A program made the position numbers and the translations under genes. From assembly GCF_040958095.1 (NCBI RefSeq), contig NC_091158.1, forward strand, positions 39,129,808 through 39,193,807: DNA of 64,000 nucleotides. The letters run 5' to 3'. This DNA comes from Procambarus clarkii (Eukaryota; Arthropoda; Malacostraca; Decapoda; Cambaridae). Below the pieces are notes generated by a model. It searched no databases. It worked only from the letters and a program-made list of their open reading frames with translations, and had not been told where the DNA came from. The first letter of the stretch is position 1; every line of letters begins with the position of its first letter. Positions 1-15,000 of this stretch are shown here, piece by piece.

Positions 1-3000
1 CCCTCCACAGTGGCCAGGACACACCACCCTCCACGGTGGCCAGGACACACCACCCTCCACAGTGGCCAGGACACCACCCTCCACGGTGGCCAGGACACAC
101 CACCCTACACGGTGGCCAGGACACACCACCCTCCACGGTGGCCAGGACACCACCCTCCACGGTGGCCAGGACACACCACCCTCCATGGTGGCCAGGACAC
201 ACCACCCTCCACGGTGGCCAGGACACCACCCTCCACGGTGGCCAGGACACACCACCCTCCACGGTGGCCAGGACACACCACCCTCCACGGTGGCCAAGAC
301 ACACCACCCTCCACGGTGGCCAGGATACACCACCCTTAATGGTGGCCAGGACACACCACCCTCCACGGTGGCCAGGACACACCACCCTCCACGGTGGCCA
401 GGACACACCACCCTCCACGGTGGCCAAGACACACCACCCTCCACGGTGGCCAGGACACACCACCCTCCACGGTGGCCAGGACACACCACCCTCCACGGTG
501 GCCAGGACACCACCCTCCACGGTGGCCAGGACACACCACCCTCCACGGTGGCCAGGACACACCACCCTCCACGGTAGCCAGGACACACCACCCTCCACGA
601 TGGCCAGGACACACCACCCTCCACGGTGGCCAGGACACACCACCCTCCACGGTGGCCAGGACACCACCCTCCACGGTGGCCAGGACACACCACCCTCCAC
701 GGTGGCCAGGACACACCACCCTCCACGGTAGCCAGGACACACCACCCTCCACGGTGGCCAGGACACACCACCCTCCACGGTGGCCAGGACACACCACCCT
801 CCATGGTGGCCAGGACACACCACCCTCCACAGTGGCCAGGACACACCACCCTCCACGGTGGCCAGGACACACCACCCTCCACAGTGGCCAGGACACCACC
901 CTCCACGGTGGCCAGGACACACCACCCTCCACGGTGGCCAGGACACACCACCCTCCACGGTGGCCAGAACACCACCCTCCACGGTGGCCAGGACACACCA
1001 CCCTCCACGGTGGCCAGGACACACCACCCTCCACGGTGGCCAGGACACCACCCTCCACGGTGGCCAGGACACACCACCCTTCACGGTGGCCAGGACACAC
1101 CACCCTCCACGGTGGCCAAGACACACCACCCTCCACGGTGGCCAGGATACACCACCCTCCATGGTGGCCAGGACACACCACCCTCCACGGTGGCCAGGAC
1201 ACACCACCCTCCACGGTGGCCAGGACACACCACCCTCCACGGTGGCCAGGACACCACCCTCCACGGTGGCCAGGACACACCACCCTCCACGGTGGCCAGG
1301 ACACACCACCCTCCACGGTAGCCAGGACACACCACCCTCCACGGTGGCCAGGACACACCAGCCTCCACGGTGGCCAGGACACACCACCCTCAACGGTGGC
1401 CAGGACACCACCCTCCACGGTGGCCAGGACACCACCCTCCACAGTGGCCAGGACACCACCCTCCACGGTGGCCAGGACACCACCCTCCACGGTGTCCAGG
1501 ACACCACCCTCCACGGTGGCCAGGACACACCACCCTCCACGGTGGCCAGGACACACCACCCTCCACGGTAGCCAGGACACACCACCCTCCACGGTGGCCA
1601 GGACACACCACCCTCCACGGTGGCCAGGACACACCACCCTCCATGGTGGCCAGGACACACCACCCTCCACAGTGGCCAGGACACACCACCCTCCACGGTG
1701 GCCAGGACACACCACCCTCCACGTGGCCAGGACACACACCCTCCACGGTGGCCAGGACACACCACCCTCCACGGTAGGCCAGGACACACCACCCTCCACG
1801 GTGGCCAGGACACACACCCTCCACGGTGGCCAGGACACACCACCCTCCACGGTGGCCAGGACACCACCCTCCACGGTGGCCAGGACGCCACCCTCCACGG
1901 TGGCCAGGACACCACCCTCCATGGTGGCCAGGACACACCACCCTCCACGGTGGCCAGGACACACCACCCTCCATGGTGGCCAGGACACCACCCATCCACG
2001 GTGGCCAGGACACACCACCCTCCGCGGTGGCCAGGACACCACCCTCCACGGTGGCCAGGACACCACCCTCCACGGTGGCCAGGACACCACCCTCCATTGT
2101 GGCCAGGACACCACCCTCCACGGTGGCCAGGACACACCACCCTCCACGGTGGCCAGGACACACCACCCTCCATTGTGGCCAGGACACACCACCCTCCATG
2201 GTGGCCAGGACACCACCGTCCACGGTGGCCAGGACACACCACCCTCCACGGTGGCCAGGACACCACCCTCCACGGTGGCCAGGACACCACCCTCCACGGT
2301 GGCCAGGACACCACCCTCCACGGTGGCCAGGACACCACCCTCCACGGTGGCCAGGACACCACCCTCCATGGTGGCCAGGACACACCACCCTCCATGGTGG
2401 CCAGGACACCACCCTCCACGGTGGCCAGGACACACCACCCTCCACGGTGGCCAGGACACCACCCTCCATGGTGGCCAGGACACCCACCCTCCACGGTGGC
2501 CAGGACACACCACCCTCCACGGTGGCCAGGACACCACCACCCCTCCACGGTGGCCAGGCACACCACCCTCCACGGTGGCCAGGGACATCACCACCCTCCA
2601 CGGTGGGCCAGGACACCACCCTCCACAGGTGGCCAGGTACACACCACCCTCCACTGGTTGCGCCAGGACACACCACCCTCCACGGTAGGCCAGGACACAA
2701 CCACCCATCCACCGGTGGCCCATGACACACCAGCCCTCGCCGTGGCCAGGACACCTTCACCCTCCACGGGTGGCCAGGACAACACCCCCTCCACTGGTGG
2801 GCCAGGACACACCACCCATCCACGGTGGCCAGGACCCCACCCTCCACGGTGGCCATGGCACACCACCCTCCACGGTGTCCAGGACACCACCCTCCCCGGT
2901 GGCCAGGACGCCACCTCCACGGTGGCCAGACACCACCATCCACTGGTTGGCCAGGCCACAACCACCCTCCCACGGTAGGCCAGGACACACCACCCTCCAC

Positions 3001-6000
3001 GGTGGCCAGGACACACACCCTACCACGGTGGCCAGGACCACACCACCCTCCCATGCGTTGGCCAGGACCCAACCACCCTCCACAGGTGGCCAGGACCACA
3101 CCACCCTCCCGGTGGCCAGGACAACACACCCCTACGTCATTGTGGCCAGGACACCATCCCATCCACGCGTGGCCAGGGACACACCCACCCTCCACGGTGG
3201 CCAGGACACACCACCCTCCACGGTGGCCAGGACACACCACCCTCCACGGTGGCCAGGACACACCACCCTCCACGGTGGCCAGGACACACCCCCTCCACGG
3301 TGGCCAGGACACCACCCTCCACGGTGGCCAGGACACACCACCCTCCACGGTGGCCAGGACACACCACCCTCCACGGTGGCCAGGACACACCACCCTCCAC
3401 GGTGGCCAGGACACCACCCTCCACGGTGGCCAGGACACACCACCCTCCACGGTGGCCAGGACACCACCCTCCACGGTGGCCAGGACACACCACCCTCCAC
3501 GGTGGCCAGGACACCACCCTCCACGGTGGCCAGGACACACCACCCTCCACGGTGGCCAGGACACACCACCCTCCACGGTGGCCAGGACACACCACCCTCC
3601 ACGGTGGCCAGGACACCACCCTCCACGGTGGCCAGGACACACCACCCTCCACGGTGGCCAGGACACCACCCTCCACGGTGGCCAGGACACACACCCTCCA
3701 CGGTGGCCAGGACACACCACCCTCCACGGTGGCCAGGACACCACCCCTCCACGGTGGCCAGGACACACCACCCTCCACGGTGGCCAGGACACACACCCTC
3801 CACGAGTGGCCAGGGACACACCACCCTCCACGGTGGCCAGGACACAGCCACCCTCCACGGTGGCCAGGGACACACACCCTCCACGGTGGCCAGGACACAC
3901 CACCCTCCACGGTGGCCAGGACACACCACCCTCCACGGTGGCCAGGACACACCACCCTCCACGGTGGCCAGGACACACCACCCTCCACGGTGGCCAGGAC
4001 ACCACCCTCCACGGTGGCCAGGACACACCACCCTCCACGGTGGCCAGGACACCACCCTCCACGGTGGCCAGGACACCAACCCTCCACGGTGGCCAGGACA
4101 CACCACCCTCCATGGTGGCCAGGACACACCACCCTCCACGGTGGCCAGGACACCACCACCCTCCACGGTGGCCAGGACACCACCCTCCACGGTGGCCAGG
4201 ACACACCACCCTCCACGGTGGCCAGGACACCACCCTCCACGGTGGCCAGGACACACCACCCTCCACGGTGGCCAGGACACACCACCCTCCACGGTGGCCA
4301 GGACCACCACCCTCCACGGTGGCCAGGACACACCACCCTCCACGGTGGCCAGGACACACCACCCTCCACGGTGGCCAGGACACACCACCCTCCACGGTGG
4401 CCAGGACACACCACCCTCCACGGTGGCCAGGACACACCACCCTCCACGGTGGCCAGGACACCACCCTCCACGGTGGCCAGGACACCACCCCTCCACGGTG
4501 GCCAGGGACACCACCCTCCACGGTGGCCAGGACACACACCCCTCCACGGTGGCCAGGACACACCACCCTCCACGGTGGCCAGGACACACCACCCTCCACG
4601 GTGGCCAGGACACCACCCTCCACGGTGGCCAGGACACACCACCCTCCACGGTGGCCAGGACACACCACCCTCCATGGTGGCCAGGACACACCACCCTCCA
4701 CGGTGGCCAGGACACACCACCCTCCACGGTGGCCAGGACACACCACCCTCCACGGTGGCCAGGACACACCACCCTCCACGGTGGCCAGGACACACCTCCC
4801 TCCACGGTGGCCAGGACACCACCCTCCACGGTGGCCAGGACACACCACCCTCCACGGTGGCCAGGACACACCTCCCTCCACGGTGGCCAGGACACACCAC
4901 CCTCCACTGTGGCCAGGACACCACCCTCCACGGTGGCCAGGACACACCTCCCTCCATGGTGGCCAGGACACCACCCTCCACGGTGGCCAAGACACACCAC
5001 CCTCCACGGTGGCAAGGACACCACCCTCCACGGTGGCCAGGACACACCACCCTCCACGGTGGCCAGGACACACCACCCTCCACGGTGGCCAGGACACACC
5101 TCCCTCCACGGTGGCCAGGACACACCACCCTCCACGGTGGCCAGGACACCACCCTCCACGGTGGCCAGGACACACCTCCCTCCATGGTGGCCAGGACACC
5201 ACCCTCCACGGTGGCCAGGACACACCACCCTCCACGGTGGCCAGGACACCACCCTCCACGGCGCCCAGGACACACCACCCTCCACGGTGGCCAGGACACA
5301 CCACCCTCCACGGTGGCCAGGACACACCTCCCTCCACGGTGGCCAGGACACCACCCTCCACGGTGGCCAGGACACACCACCCTCCACGGTGGCCAGGACA
5401 CACCTCCCTCCACGGTGGCCAGGACACACCACCCTCCACGGTGGCCAGGACACACCACCCTCCACGGTGGCCAGAGACACACCATCCCTCCATGGTGGCC
5501 AGGACACCACCCTCCACGGTGGCCAGGACACACCAACCCTCCACGGTGGCCAGGACACACCACCCTCCACGGTGGCCAGGACACCACCCTCCACGGTGGC
5601 CAGGACACACCTCCCTCCACGGTGGCCAGGACACCACCCTCCACGGTGGCCAGGACACACCACGCTCCACGGTGGCCAGGACACACCACCCTCCACGGTG
5701 GCCAGGACACCACCCTCCACGGTGGCCAGGACACATCACCCTCCACGGTGGCCAGGACACACCACCCTCCACGGTGGCCAGGACACCACCCTCCACGGTG
5801 GCCAGGACACACCACCCTCCACGGTGGCCAGGACACCACCCTCCACAGGTGGCCAGGACACACCACCCTCCATGGTGGCCAGGACACACCACCCTCCACG
5901 GTGGCCAGGACACACCACCATCCACGGTGGCCAGGACACACCACCCTCCACGGTGGCCAGGACACACCACCCTCCACGGTGGCCAGGACACACAACCCTC

Positions 6001-9000
6001 CACGGTGGCCAGGACACACCACCCTTCACGGTGGCCAGGACACCACCCTCCACGGTGGCCAGGACACACCACCCTCCACGGTGGCCAGGACACACCACCC
6101 TCCACGGTGGCCAGGACACACCACCCTCCACGGTGGCCAGGACACCACCCTCCACGGTGGCCAGGACACACCACCCTCCACGGTGGCCTGGACACACCAC
6201 CCTCCACGGTGACCAGGACACACCACCCTCCATGGTGGCCAAGACACACCACCCTCCACGGTGGCCAGGACACACCACCCTCGATGGTGGCCATGACACC
6301 ACCCTCCATGGTGGCCAGGACACACCACGCTCCACGGTGGCCAGGACACCACCCTCCACGGTGGCCAGGACACCACTCTCCACGGTGGCCAGGACACACC
6401 ACCCTCCACGGTGGCCAATACACACCACCCTCCACGGTGGCCAGGACACCACCCTCCACGGTGGCCAGGACACACCACCCTCCACGGTGGCCTGGACACC
6501 ACCCTCCATGGTGGCCAGGACACACCACCCTCCACGGTGGCCAGGACACACCACCCTCCATGGTGGCCAGGACACACCACCCTCCACGGTGGCCAGGACA
6601 CACCACCCTCCACGGTGGCCAGGACACCACCCTCCACGATGGCCTGGACACACCACCCTCCACGGTGGCCAGGACACACTACCCTCCACGGTGGCCAGGA
6701 CACACCACCCTCCACGGTGACCAGGACACACCACCCTCCATGGTGGCCAGGACACACCACACTCCACGGTGGCCAGGACACACCACCCTCCACGGTGGCC
6801 AGGACACACCACCCTCCATGGTGGCCAAATCACACCACCCTCCACGGTGGCCAAGACACACCACCCTCCACGGTGGCCAGGACACACCACCCTCCACGGT
6901 GGCCAGGACACACCACCCTCCATGGTGGCCAGGACACACCACCCTCCACGGTGGCCAGGACACACCATCCTCCACGGTGGCCAGGACACACCACCCTCCA
7001 TGGTGGCCAGGACACACCACCCTCCACGGTGGCCAGGACACACCACCCTCCACGGTGGCCAAGACACACCACCCTGCACGGTGGCCAGGACACACCACCC
7101 TCCACGGTGGCCAGGACACACCACCCTCCACGGTGGCCAGGACACACCACCCTCCACGGTGGCCAAGACACACCACCCTCCACGGTGGCCAGGATACACC
7201 ACCCTCCATGGTGGCCAGGACACACCACCCTCCACGGTGGCCAAGACACACCACCCTCCACGGTGGCCAGGACACACCACCCTCCACGGTGGCCAGGACA
7301 CACCACCCTCCACGGTGGCCAGGACACACCACCCTCCACGGTGGCCAGGACACACCAACCTCCACGGTGGCCAGGACACACCACCCTCCACGGTGGCCAG
7401 GACACACCACCCTCCACGGTGGCCAGGACACACCACCCTCCACGGTGGCCAGGACACACCACCCTCCACGGTGGCCAGGACACACCACCCTCCACGGTGG
7501 CCAGTGACACACCACCCTCCACGGTGGCCAGAGACACACCACCCTCCACGGTGGCCAGGACACACCACCCTCCATGGTGGCCAAGGACCCACCACCCTCC
7601 ACGGTGGCCAAGACACCACCACCCTCCACGGTGGCCAGGACACACCACCCTCCAAGGGTGCCAGGACACACCACCCTCCATCGGTGGCCAGGACACACAC
7701 CCTCCCGGTGGCCAGGACACACCACCCTCCACGGTGGCCAGGACACACCACCCTCCATGGTGGCCAGGACCACACCACCCTCCACGGTGGCCAGGACACA
7801 CCACCCTCCACGGTGGCCAGGACACACCACCCTCCACGGTGGCCAGGACACACCACCCTCCACGGTGGCCAGGACACCACCTCCACGGTGGCCAGAACAC
7901 ACCACCCTCCACGGTGGCCAGGACACACCACCCTCCACGGTGGCCAGGACACACCACCCTCCATGGTGGCCAGGACACACCACCCTCCACGGTGGCCAGG
8001 ACACACCAGCCCTCCACGGTGGCCAGGACACACCACCCTCCACGGTGGCCAGGACACACCACCCTCCACGGTGGCCAGGACACACCACCCTCCACGGTGG
8101 CCAGGACACACCAACCTTCACGGTGGCCAGGACACACACCCTCCACGGTGGCCAGGGACACACCAACCTCCACGGTGGCCTGGACACACCACCGCTCCAT
8201 GGTGGCCAGGACCACACCACCCTCCACGGTTGGCCAGGACACAACCACCCTCCACGGTGGCCAGGACACACCACCCTCCACGGTGGCCAGGACACACCAC
8301 CCTCCATGGTGGCCAGGACACCACCCTCCACGGTGGCCAGGACACACCACCCTCCACGGTGGCCAGGACACACCACCCTCCACGGTGGCCAGGACACACC
8401 ACCCTCCACGGTGGCCAGGACACACCACCCTCCACGGTGGCCAGGACACACCACCCTCCACGGTGGCCAGGACACACCACCCTCCACGGTGGCCAGGACA
8501 CCACCCTCCACGGTGGCCAGGACACACCACCCTCCACGGTGGCCAGGACACACCACCCTCCACGGTGGCCAGGACACACCACCCTCCACGGTGGCCAGGA
8601 CACACCACCCTCCACGGTGGCCAGGACACACCACCCTCCACGGTGGCCAGGACACACCACCCTCCACGGTGGCCAGGACACCACCCTCCACGGTGGCCAG
8701 GACACACCACCCTCCACGGTGGCCAGGACACACACCCTCCACGGTGGCCAGGACACACCACCCTCCACGGTGGCCAGGACACCACCCTCCACGGTGGCCA
8801 GGACACACCACCCTCCACGGTGGCCAGGGACACACCACCCTCCACGGTGGCCAGGACACACCACCCTCCACGGTGGCCAGGACACACCACCCTCCACGGT
8901 GGCCAGGACACCACCCTCCACGGTGGCCAGGACACACCACCCTCCACGGTGGCCAGGACACCACCCTCCACTGGTGGCCAGGACACACCACCCTCCACGG

Positions 9001-12000
9001 TGGCCAGGACACACCACCCTCCACGGTGGCCAGGACACACCACCCTCCACTGGTGGCCAGGACACACACCCTCCACGGTGGCCAGGACACACCACCCTCC
9101 ACGGTGGCCAGGACACACCACCCTCCACGGTGGCCAGGACACACCACCCTCCACGGTGGCCAGGACACACCACCCTCCATGGTGGCCAGGACACACCACC
9201 CTCCACGGTGGCCAGGACACACCACCCTCCACGGTGGCCAGGACACACCACCCTCCACGGTGGCCAGGACACCACCCTCCACGGTGGCCAGGACACACCA
9301 CCCTCCACGGTGGCCTGGGACACACCACCCTCCACGGTGGCCAGGACACACCACCCTCCATGGTGGCCAGGACACACCACCCTCCACGGTGGCCAGGACA
9401 CACCACCCTCCACGGTGGCCAGGACACACCACCCTCCACGGTGGCCAGGACACACCACCCTCCACGGTGGCCAGGACACACCACCCTCCACGGTGGCCAG
9501 GACACACCACCCTCCACGGTGGCCAGGACACACCACCCTCCACGGTGGCCATGGACCACACCACCTCCACGGTGGCCAGGACACACCACCCTCCACGGTG
9601 GCCAGGACACACACCACCTCCACGGTGGCCAGGACACACCACCCTCCACGGTGGCCAGGACACACCACCCTCCAATGGTGGCCAGGACACACCACCCTCC
9701 ACGGTGGCCAGGACACACCACCCTCCACGGTGGCCAGGACACACCACCCTCCACGGTGGCCAGGATACACCACCCTCCATGGTGGCCAGGACACACCACC
9801 CTCCACGGTGGCCAGGACACACCACCCTCCACGGTGGCCAGGACACACCACCCTCCACGGTGGCCAGGACACACCACCCTCCACGGTGGCCAGGACACAC
9901 CACCCTCCACGGTGGCCAGGACACACCACCCTCCACGGTGGCCAGGGACACACCACCCTCCACGGTGGCCAGGACACACCACCCTCCACGGTGGCCAGGA
10001 CACACCACCCTCCACGGTGGCCAGGACACACACCCTCCACGGTGGCCCAGGACACACCACCCTTCCACGGTGGCCAAGGACACACCACCCTCCACGGTGG
10101 CCAGGACACACACCCTCCACGGTGGCCAGGACACATCCACCCTCCATGGTGGCCAGGACACACACACCCTCCACGGTGGCCAGGAACACACCACCCTCCA
10201 CGGTGGCCAGGGACCACACCACCCTCCACGGTGGCCAGGACACACCACCCTCCATGGTGGCCAGGACACACCACCCTCCACAGGTGGCCAGGACACCACC
10301 CTCCACGGTGGCCAGGACAACACCACCCTCGCAAGGTGGCCAGGACACACCACCCTCCACGGTGGCCAGGACACACCACCCTCCACGGTGGCCAGGACAC
10401 CCACACCTCCCAATGTGGCCAGGACACACCACCCTCCACGGTGGCCAGGGACACACCACCCTCCATGGTGGCCAGGACACCACCCTCCACGGTGGCCAGG
10501 ACACCACCCTCCACGGTGGCCAGGACCACCACCCTCCACTGTGGCCAGACACACCACCCTCCACGGTGGCCAGGGAACACACCACCCTCCACGGTGGCCA
10601 GACACAACCGCCCTCCACGGTGGCCAGGACACACCACACTCCCGGTGGCCAGGACACCACCACCCTCCACGGTGGCCAGGACACCACCCTCCACGGATGG
10701 CCAGGACACCCACCCTCCACGGTGGCCAGGACACCACCCCTACCACTGGTGGCACAGGACACACCACCCTCCATGGTGGCCAGACACACCACCCTCCACG
10801 GTGGCCAGGGACACACCACCCTCCATGGTGGCCAGGACACACTCCCTCCACGGTGGCCAGGACACCACCCTCCATGGTGGCCAGGACACACCTCCCTCCA
10901 ACGTGGCCAGGACACACCACCCTCCACGGTGGGCCAGGACACTACCACCCTCCATGGTGGCCAGGACACCCACCTCCACGGTGGCCAAGACCACCACCCT
11001 CCACGGGTGGCCAGGACACACCACCCTCCACTGTAGCCAGGACACACCACCCTCCACGGTGGCCAGGACACAACACCCTCCACGGTGGCCAGGACCACCA
11101 CCCTCCACGGTGGCCAGGACACACACCATCCCTCCATGGTGGCCAGGACACACCACCCTCCACGGTGGCCAGGGACACACCACCCTCCACTGGTGGCCAG
11201 ACACACCCCTCCACGGTGGCCAGGAACACCACCCTCCACGGTGGCCAGGACACACCACCCTCCACGGTGGCCAGGACACACCACCCTCCACGTGGCCAGA
11301 CACACCGACCCTCCACTGGTGGCCAGGACACACCACTCCTCCACGGTGGCCAGGACACACCACCCTCCACGGTGGCCAGGACACACCACCCTCCACGGTG
11401 GCCAGGACACACCACCCTCCACGGTGGCCAGGACACACCACCCTCCACGGTGGCCAGGACACACCACCCTCCACGGTGGCCAGGACACACCACCCTCCAC
11501 GGTGGCCAGGACACGGACCACCCTCCACGGTGGCCAGGACACACCACCCTCCACGGTGGCCAGGACACACCACCTCCACGGTGGCCAGGACACCACCCTC
11601 CACGGTGGCCAGGACACCACCCTCCACGGTGGCCAGGACACACCACCCTCCACGGTGGCCAGGACACACCACCCTCCACGGTGGCCAGGACACCACCCTC
11701 CACGGTGGCCAGGACACCACCCTCCACGGTGGCCAGGACACACCACCCTCCACGGTGGCCAGGACACACCACCCTCCACGGTGGCCAGGACACACCCTCC
11801 ACGGTGGCCAGGACACACCACCCTCCACGGTGGCCAGGCACACCACCCTCCACGGTGGCCAGGACACACCACCCTCCACGGTGGCCAGGACACACCACCC
11901 TCCACGGTGCCAGGACACACCACCCTCCACGGTGGCCAGGACACACCACCCTCCACGGTGGCCAGGACACACCACCCTCCACGGTGGCCAGGACACACCA

Positions 12001-15000
12001 CCCTCCACGGTGGCCAGGACACACCACCCTCCACGGTGGCCAGGACACCACCCTCCACGGTGGCCAGGACACACACCCTCACGGTGGCCAGGACACCACC
12101 CTCCACGGTGGCCAGGACACCACCCTCCACGGTGGCCAGGACACCACCCTCCACGGTGCCAGGACACCACCCTCCACGGTGGCCAGGACACACCACCCTC
12201 CACGGTGGCCAGGACACACCACCCTCCACGGTGGCCAGGACACACCACCCTCCACGGTGGCCAGGACACACCACCCTCCACGGTGGCCAGGACACACCAC
12301 CCTCCACGGTGGCCAGGACACACCACCCTCCACGGTGGCCAGGACACACCACCCTCCACGGTGGCCAGGACACCACCCTCCACGGTGGCCAGGACACACC
12401 ACCCTCCACGGTGGCCAGGACACACCACCCTCCACGGTGGCCAGGACACACCACCCTCCACGGTGGCCAGGACACCACCCTCCACGGTGGCCAGGACACA
12501 CCACCCTCCACGGTGGCCAGGACACACCACCCTCCACGGTGGCCAGACACACCACCCTCCACGGTGGCCAGGACACACCACCCTCCACGGTGGCCAGGAC
12601 ACACCACCCTCCACGGTGGCCAGGACACACCACCCTCCACGGTGGCCAGGACACCACCCTCCACGGTGGCCAGGACACACCACCCTCCACGGTGGCCAGG
12701 ACACACCACCCTCCACGGTGGCCAGGACACACCACCCTCCACGGTGGCCAGGACACACCACCCTCCACGGTGGCCAGGAACACCACCCTCCACGGTGGCC
12801 AGGACACACCACCCTCCACGGTGGCCAGGACACACCACCCTCCACGGTGGCCAGGACACACCACCCTCCACGGTGGCCAGGACACACCACCCTCCACGGT
12901 GGCCAGGACACACCACCCTCCACGGTGGCCAGGACACACCACCCTCCACGGTGGCCAGGACACACCACCCTCCACGGTGGCCAGGACACCACCCTCCACG
13001 GTGGCCAGGACACACCACCCTCCACGGTGGCCAGGACACACCACCCTCCACGGTGGCCAGGACACACCACCCTCCACGGTGGCCAGGACACACCACCCTC
13101 CACGGTGGCCAGGACCACCCTCCACGGTGGCCAGGACACACCACCCTCCACGGTGGCCAGGACACACCACCCTCCACGGTGGCCAGGACACACCACCCTC
13201 CACGGTGGCCAGGACACACCACCCTCCACGGTGGCCAGGACACACCACCCTCCACGGTGGCCAGGACACACCACCCTCCACGGTGGCCAGGACACACCAC
13301 CCTCCACGGTGGCCAGGACACACCACCCTCCACGGTGGCCAGGACACACCACCCTCCACGGTGGCCAGGACACACCACTCCACGGTGGCCAGGACACCAC
13401 CCTCCACGGTGGCCAGGACACACACCCTCCACGGTGGCCAGGACACCACCCTCCATGGTGGCCAGGACACACCACCCTCCACGGTGGCCAGGACACACCA
13501 CCCTCCACGGTGGCCAGGACACACCACCCTCCACGGTGGCCAGGACACACCACCCTCCACGGGGCCAGGCACACCACCCTCCACGGTGGCCAGGACACAC
13601 CACCCTCCACGGTGGCCAGGACACACCACCCTCCACGGTGGCCAGGACACACCACCCTCCACGGTGGCCAGGACACACCACCCTCCACGGTGGCCAGGAC
13701 ACACCACCCTCCACGGTGGCCAGGACACACCACCCTCCACGGTGGCCAGGACACACCACCCTCCACGGTGGCCAGGACACACCACCCTCCACGGTGGCCA
13801 GGACACACCACCCTCCACGGTGGCCAGGACACACCACCCTCCATGGTGGCCAGGACACCACCCTCCAACGGTGGCCAGGACACACCCACCCTCCACGGTG
13901 GCCAGGACACACACCCTCCACGGTGGCCAGTACAACCACCCTCCACGGTGGCCAGGACACCACCCTCCACGGTGGCCAGGACACAGCCACCCTCCACGGT
14001 GGCCAGGACACAACCACCCTCCACGGTGGCCAGGACACCACCCTCCACGGTGGCCAGGACCACACCACCCTCCGACGGTGGCCAGGACACACCACCCTCC
14101 ACGGTGGCCAGGACACCACCCTCCACGGTGGCCAGGACACACCACCCTCCACGGTGGCCAGGACACACCACCCTCCACGGTGGCCAGGACACACCACCCT
14201 CCACGGTGGCCAGGACACACCACCCTCCACGGTGGCCAGGACACACCACCCTCCACGGTGGCCAGGACACCCACCCTCCACGGTGCCAGGACACCCACCC
14301 TCCACGGTGGCCAGGACACACCACCCTCCACGGTGGCCAGGACACACCACCCTCCACGGTGGCCAGGACACACCACCCTCCACGGTGGCCAGGACACACC
14401 ACCCTCCCACGGTGGCCAGGACACACCACCCTCCACGGTGGCCAGGACACACCACCCTCCACGGTGGCCAGGACACACCACCCTCCATGGTGGCCAGGAC
14501 ACACCACCTCCACGGTGGCCAGGACACACCACCCTCCACGGTGGCCAGGACACACACCCTCCACGGTGGCCAGGACACACCACCCTCCACGGTGGCCAGG
14601 ACACACCACCCTCCACGGTGGCCAGGATACACCACCCTTCACGGTGGCCAGGACAACCACCCTCCACGGTGGCCAAGACCACCACCCTCCACGGTGGCCT
14701 GGACACACCACCCTCCACGGTGGCCAGGACACACCACCCTCCACGGTGCCAAGGACACAACCACCCTCCACGGTGGCCAGGACACACCACCCTCCACGGT
14801 GGCCAGGACACACCACCCTCCACGGTGGCCAGGACACCACCCTCCACGGTGGCCAGGACACACCACCCTCCACGGTGGCCAGGACACACCACCCTCCACG
14901 GTGGCCAGGACCACCACCCTCCACGGTGGCCAGGACACACCACCCTCCACGGTGGCCGGACACACACCCTCACGGTGGCCAGGACACCCACCCTCCACGG

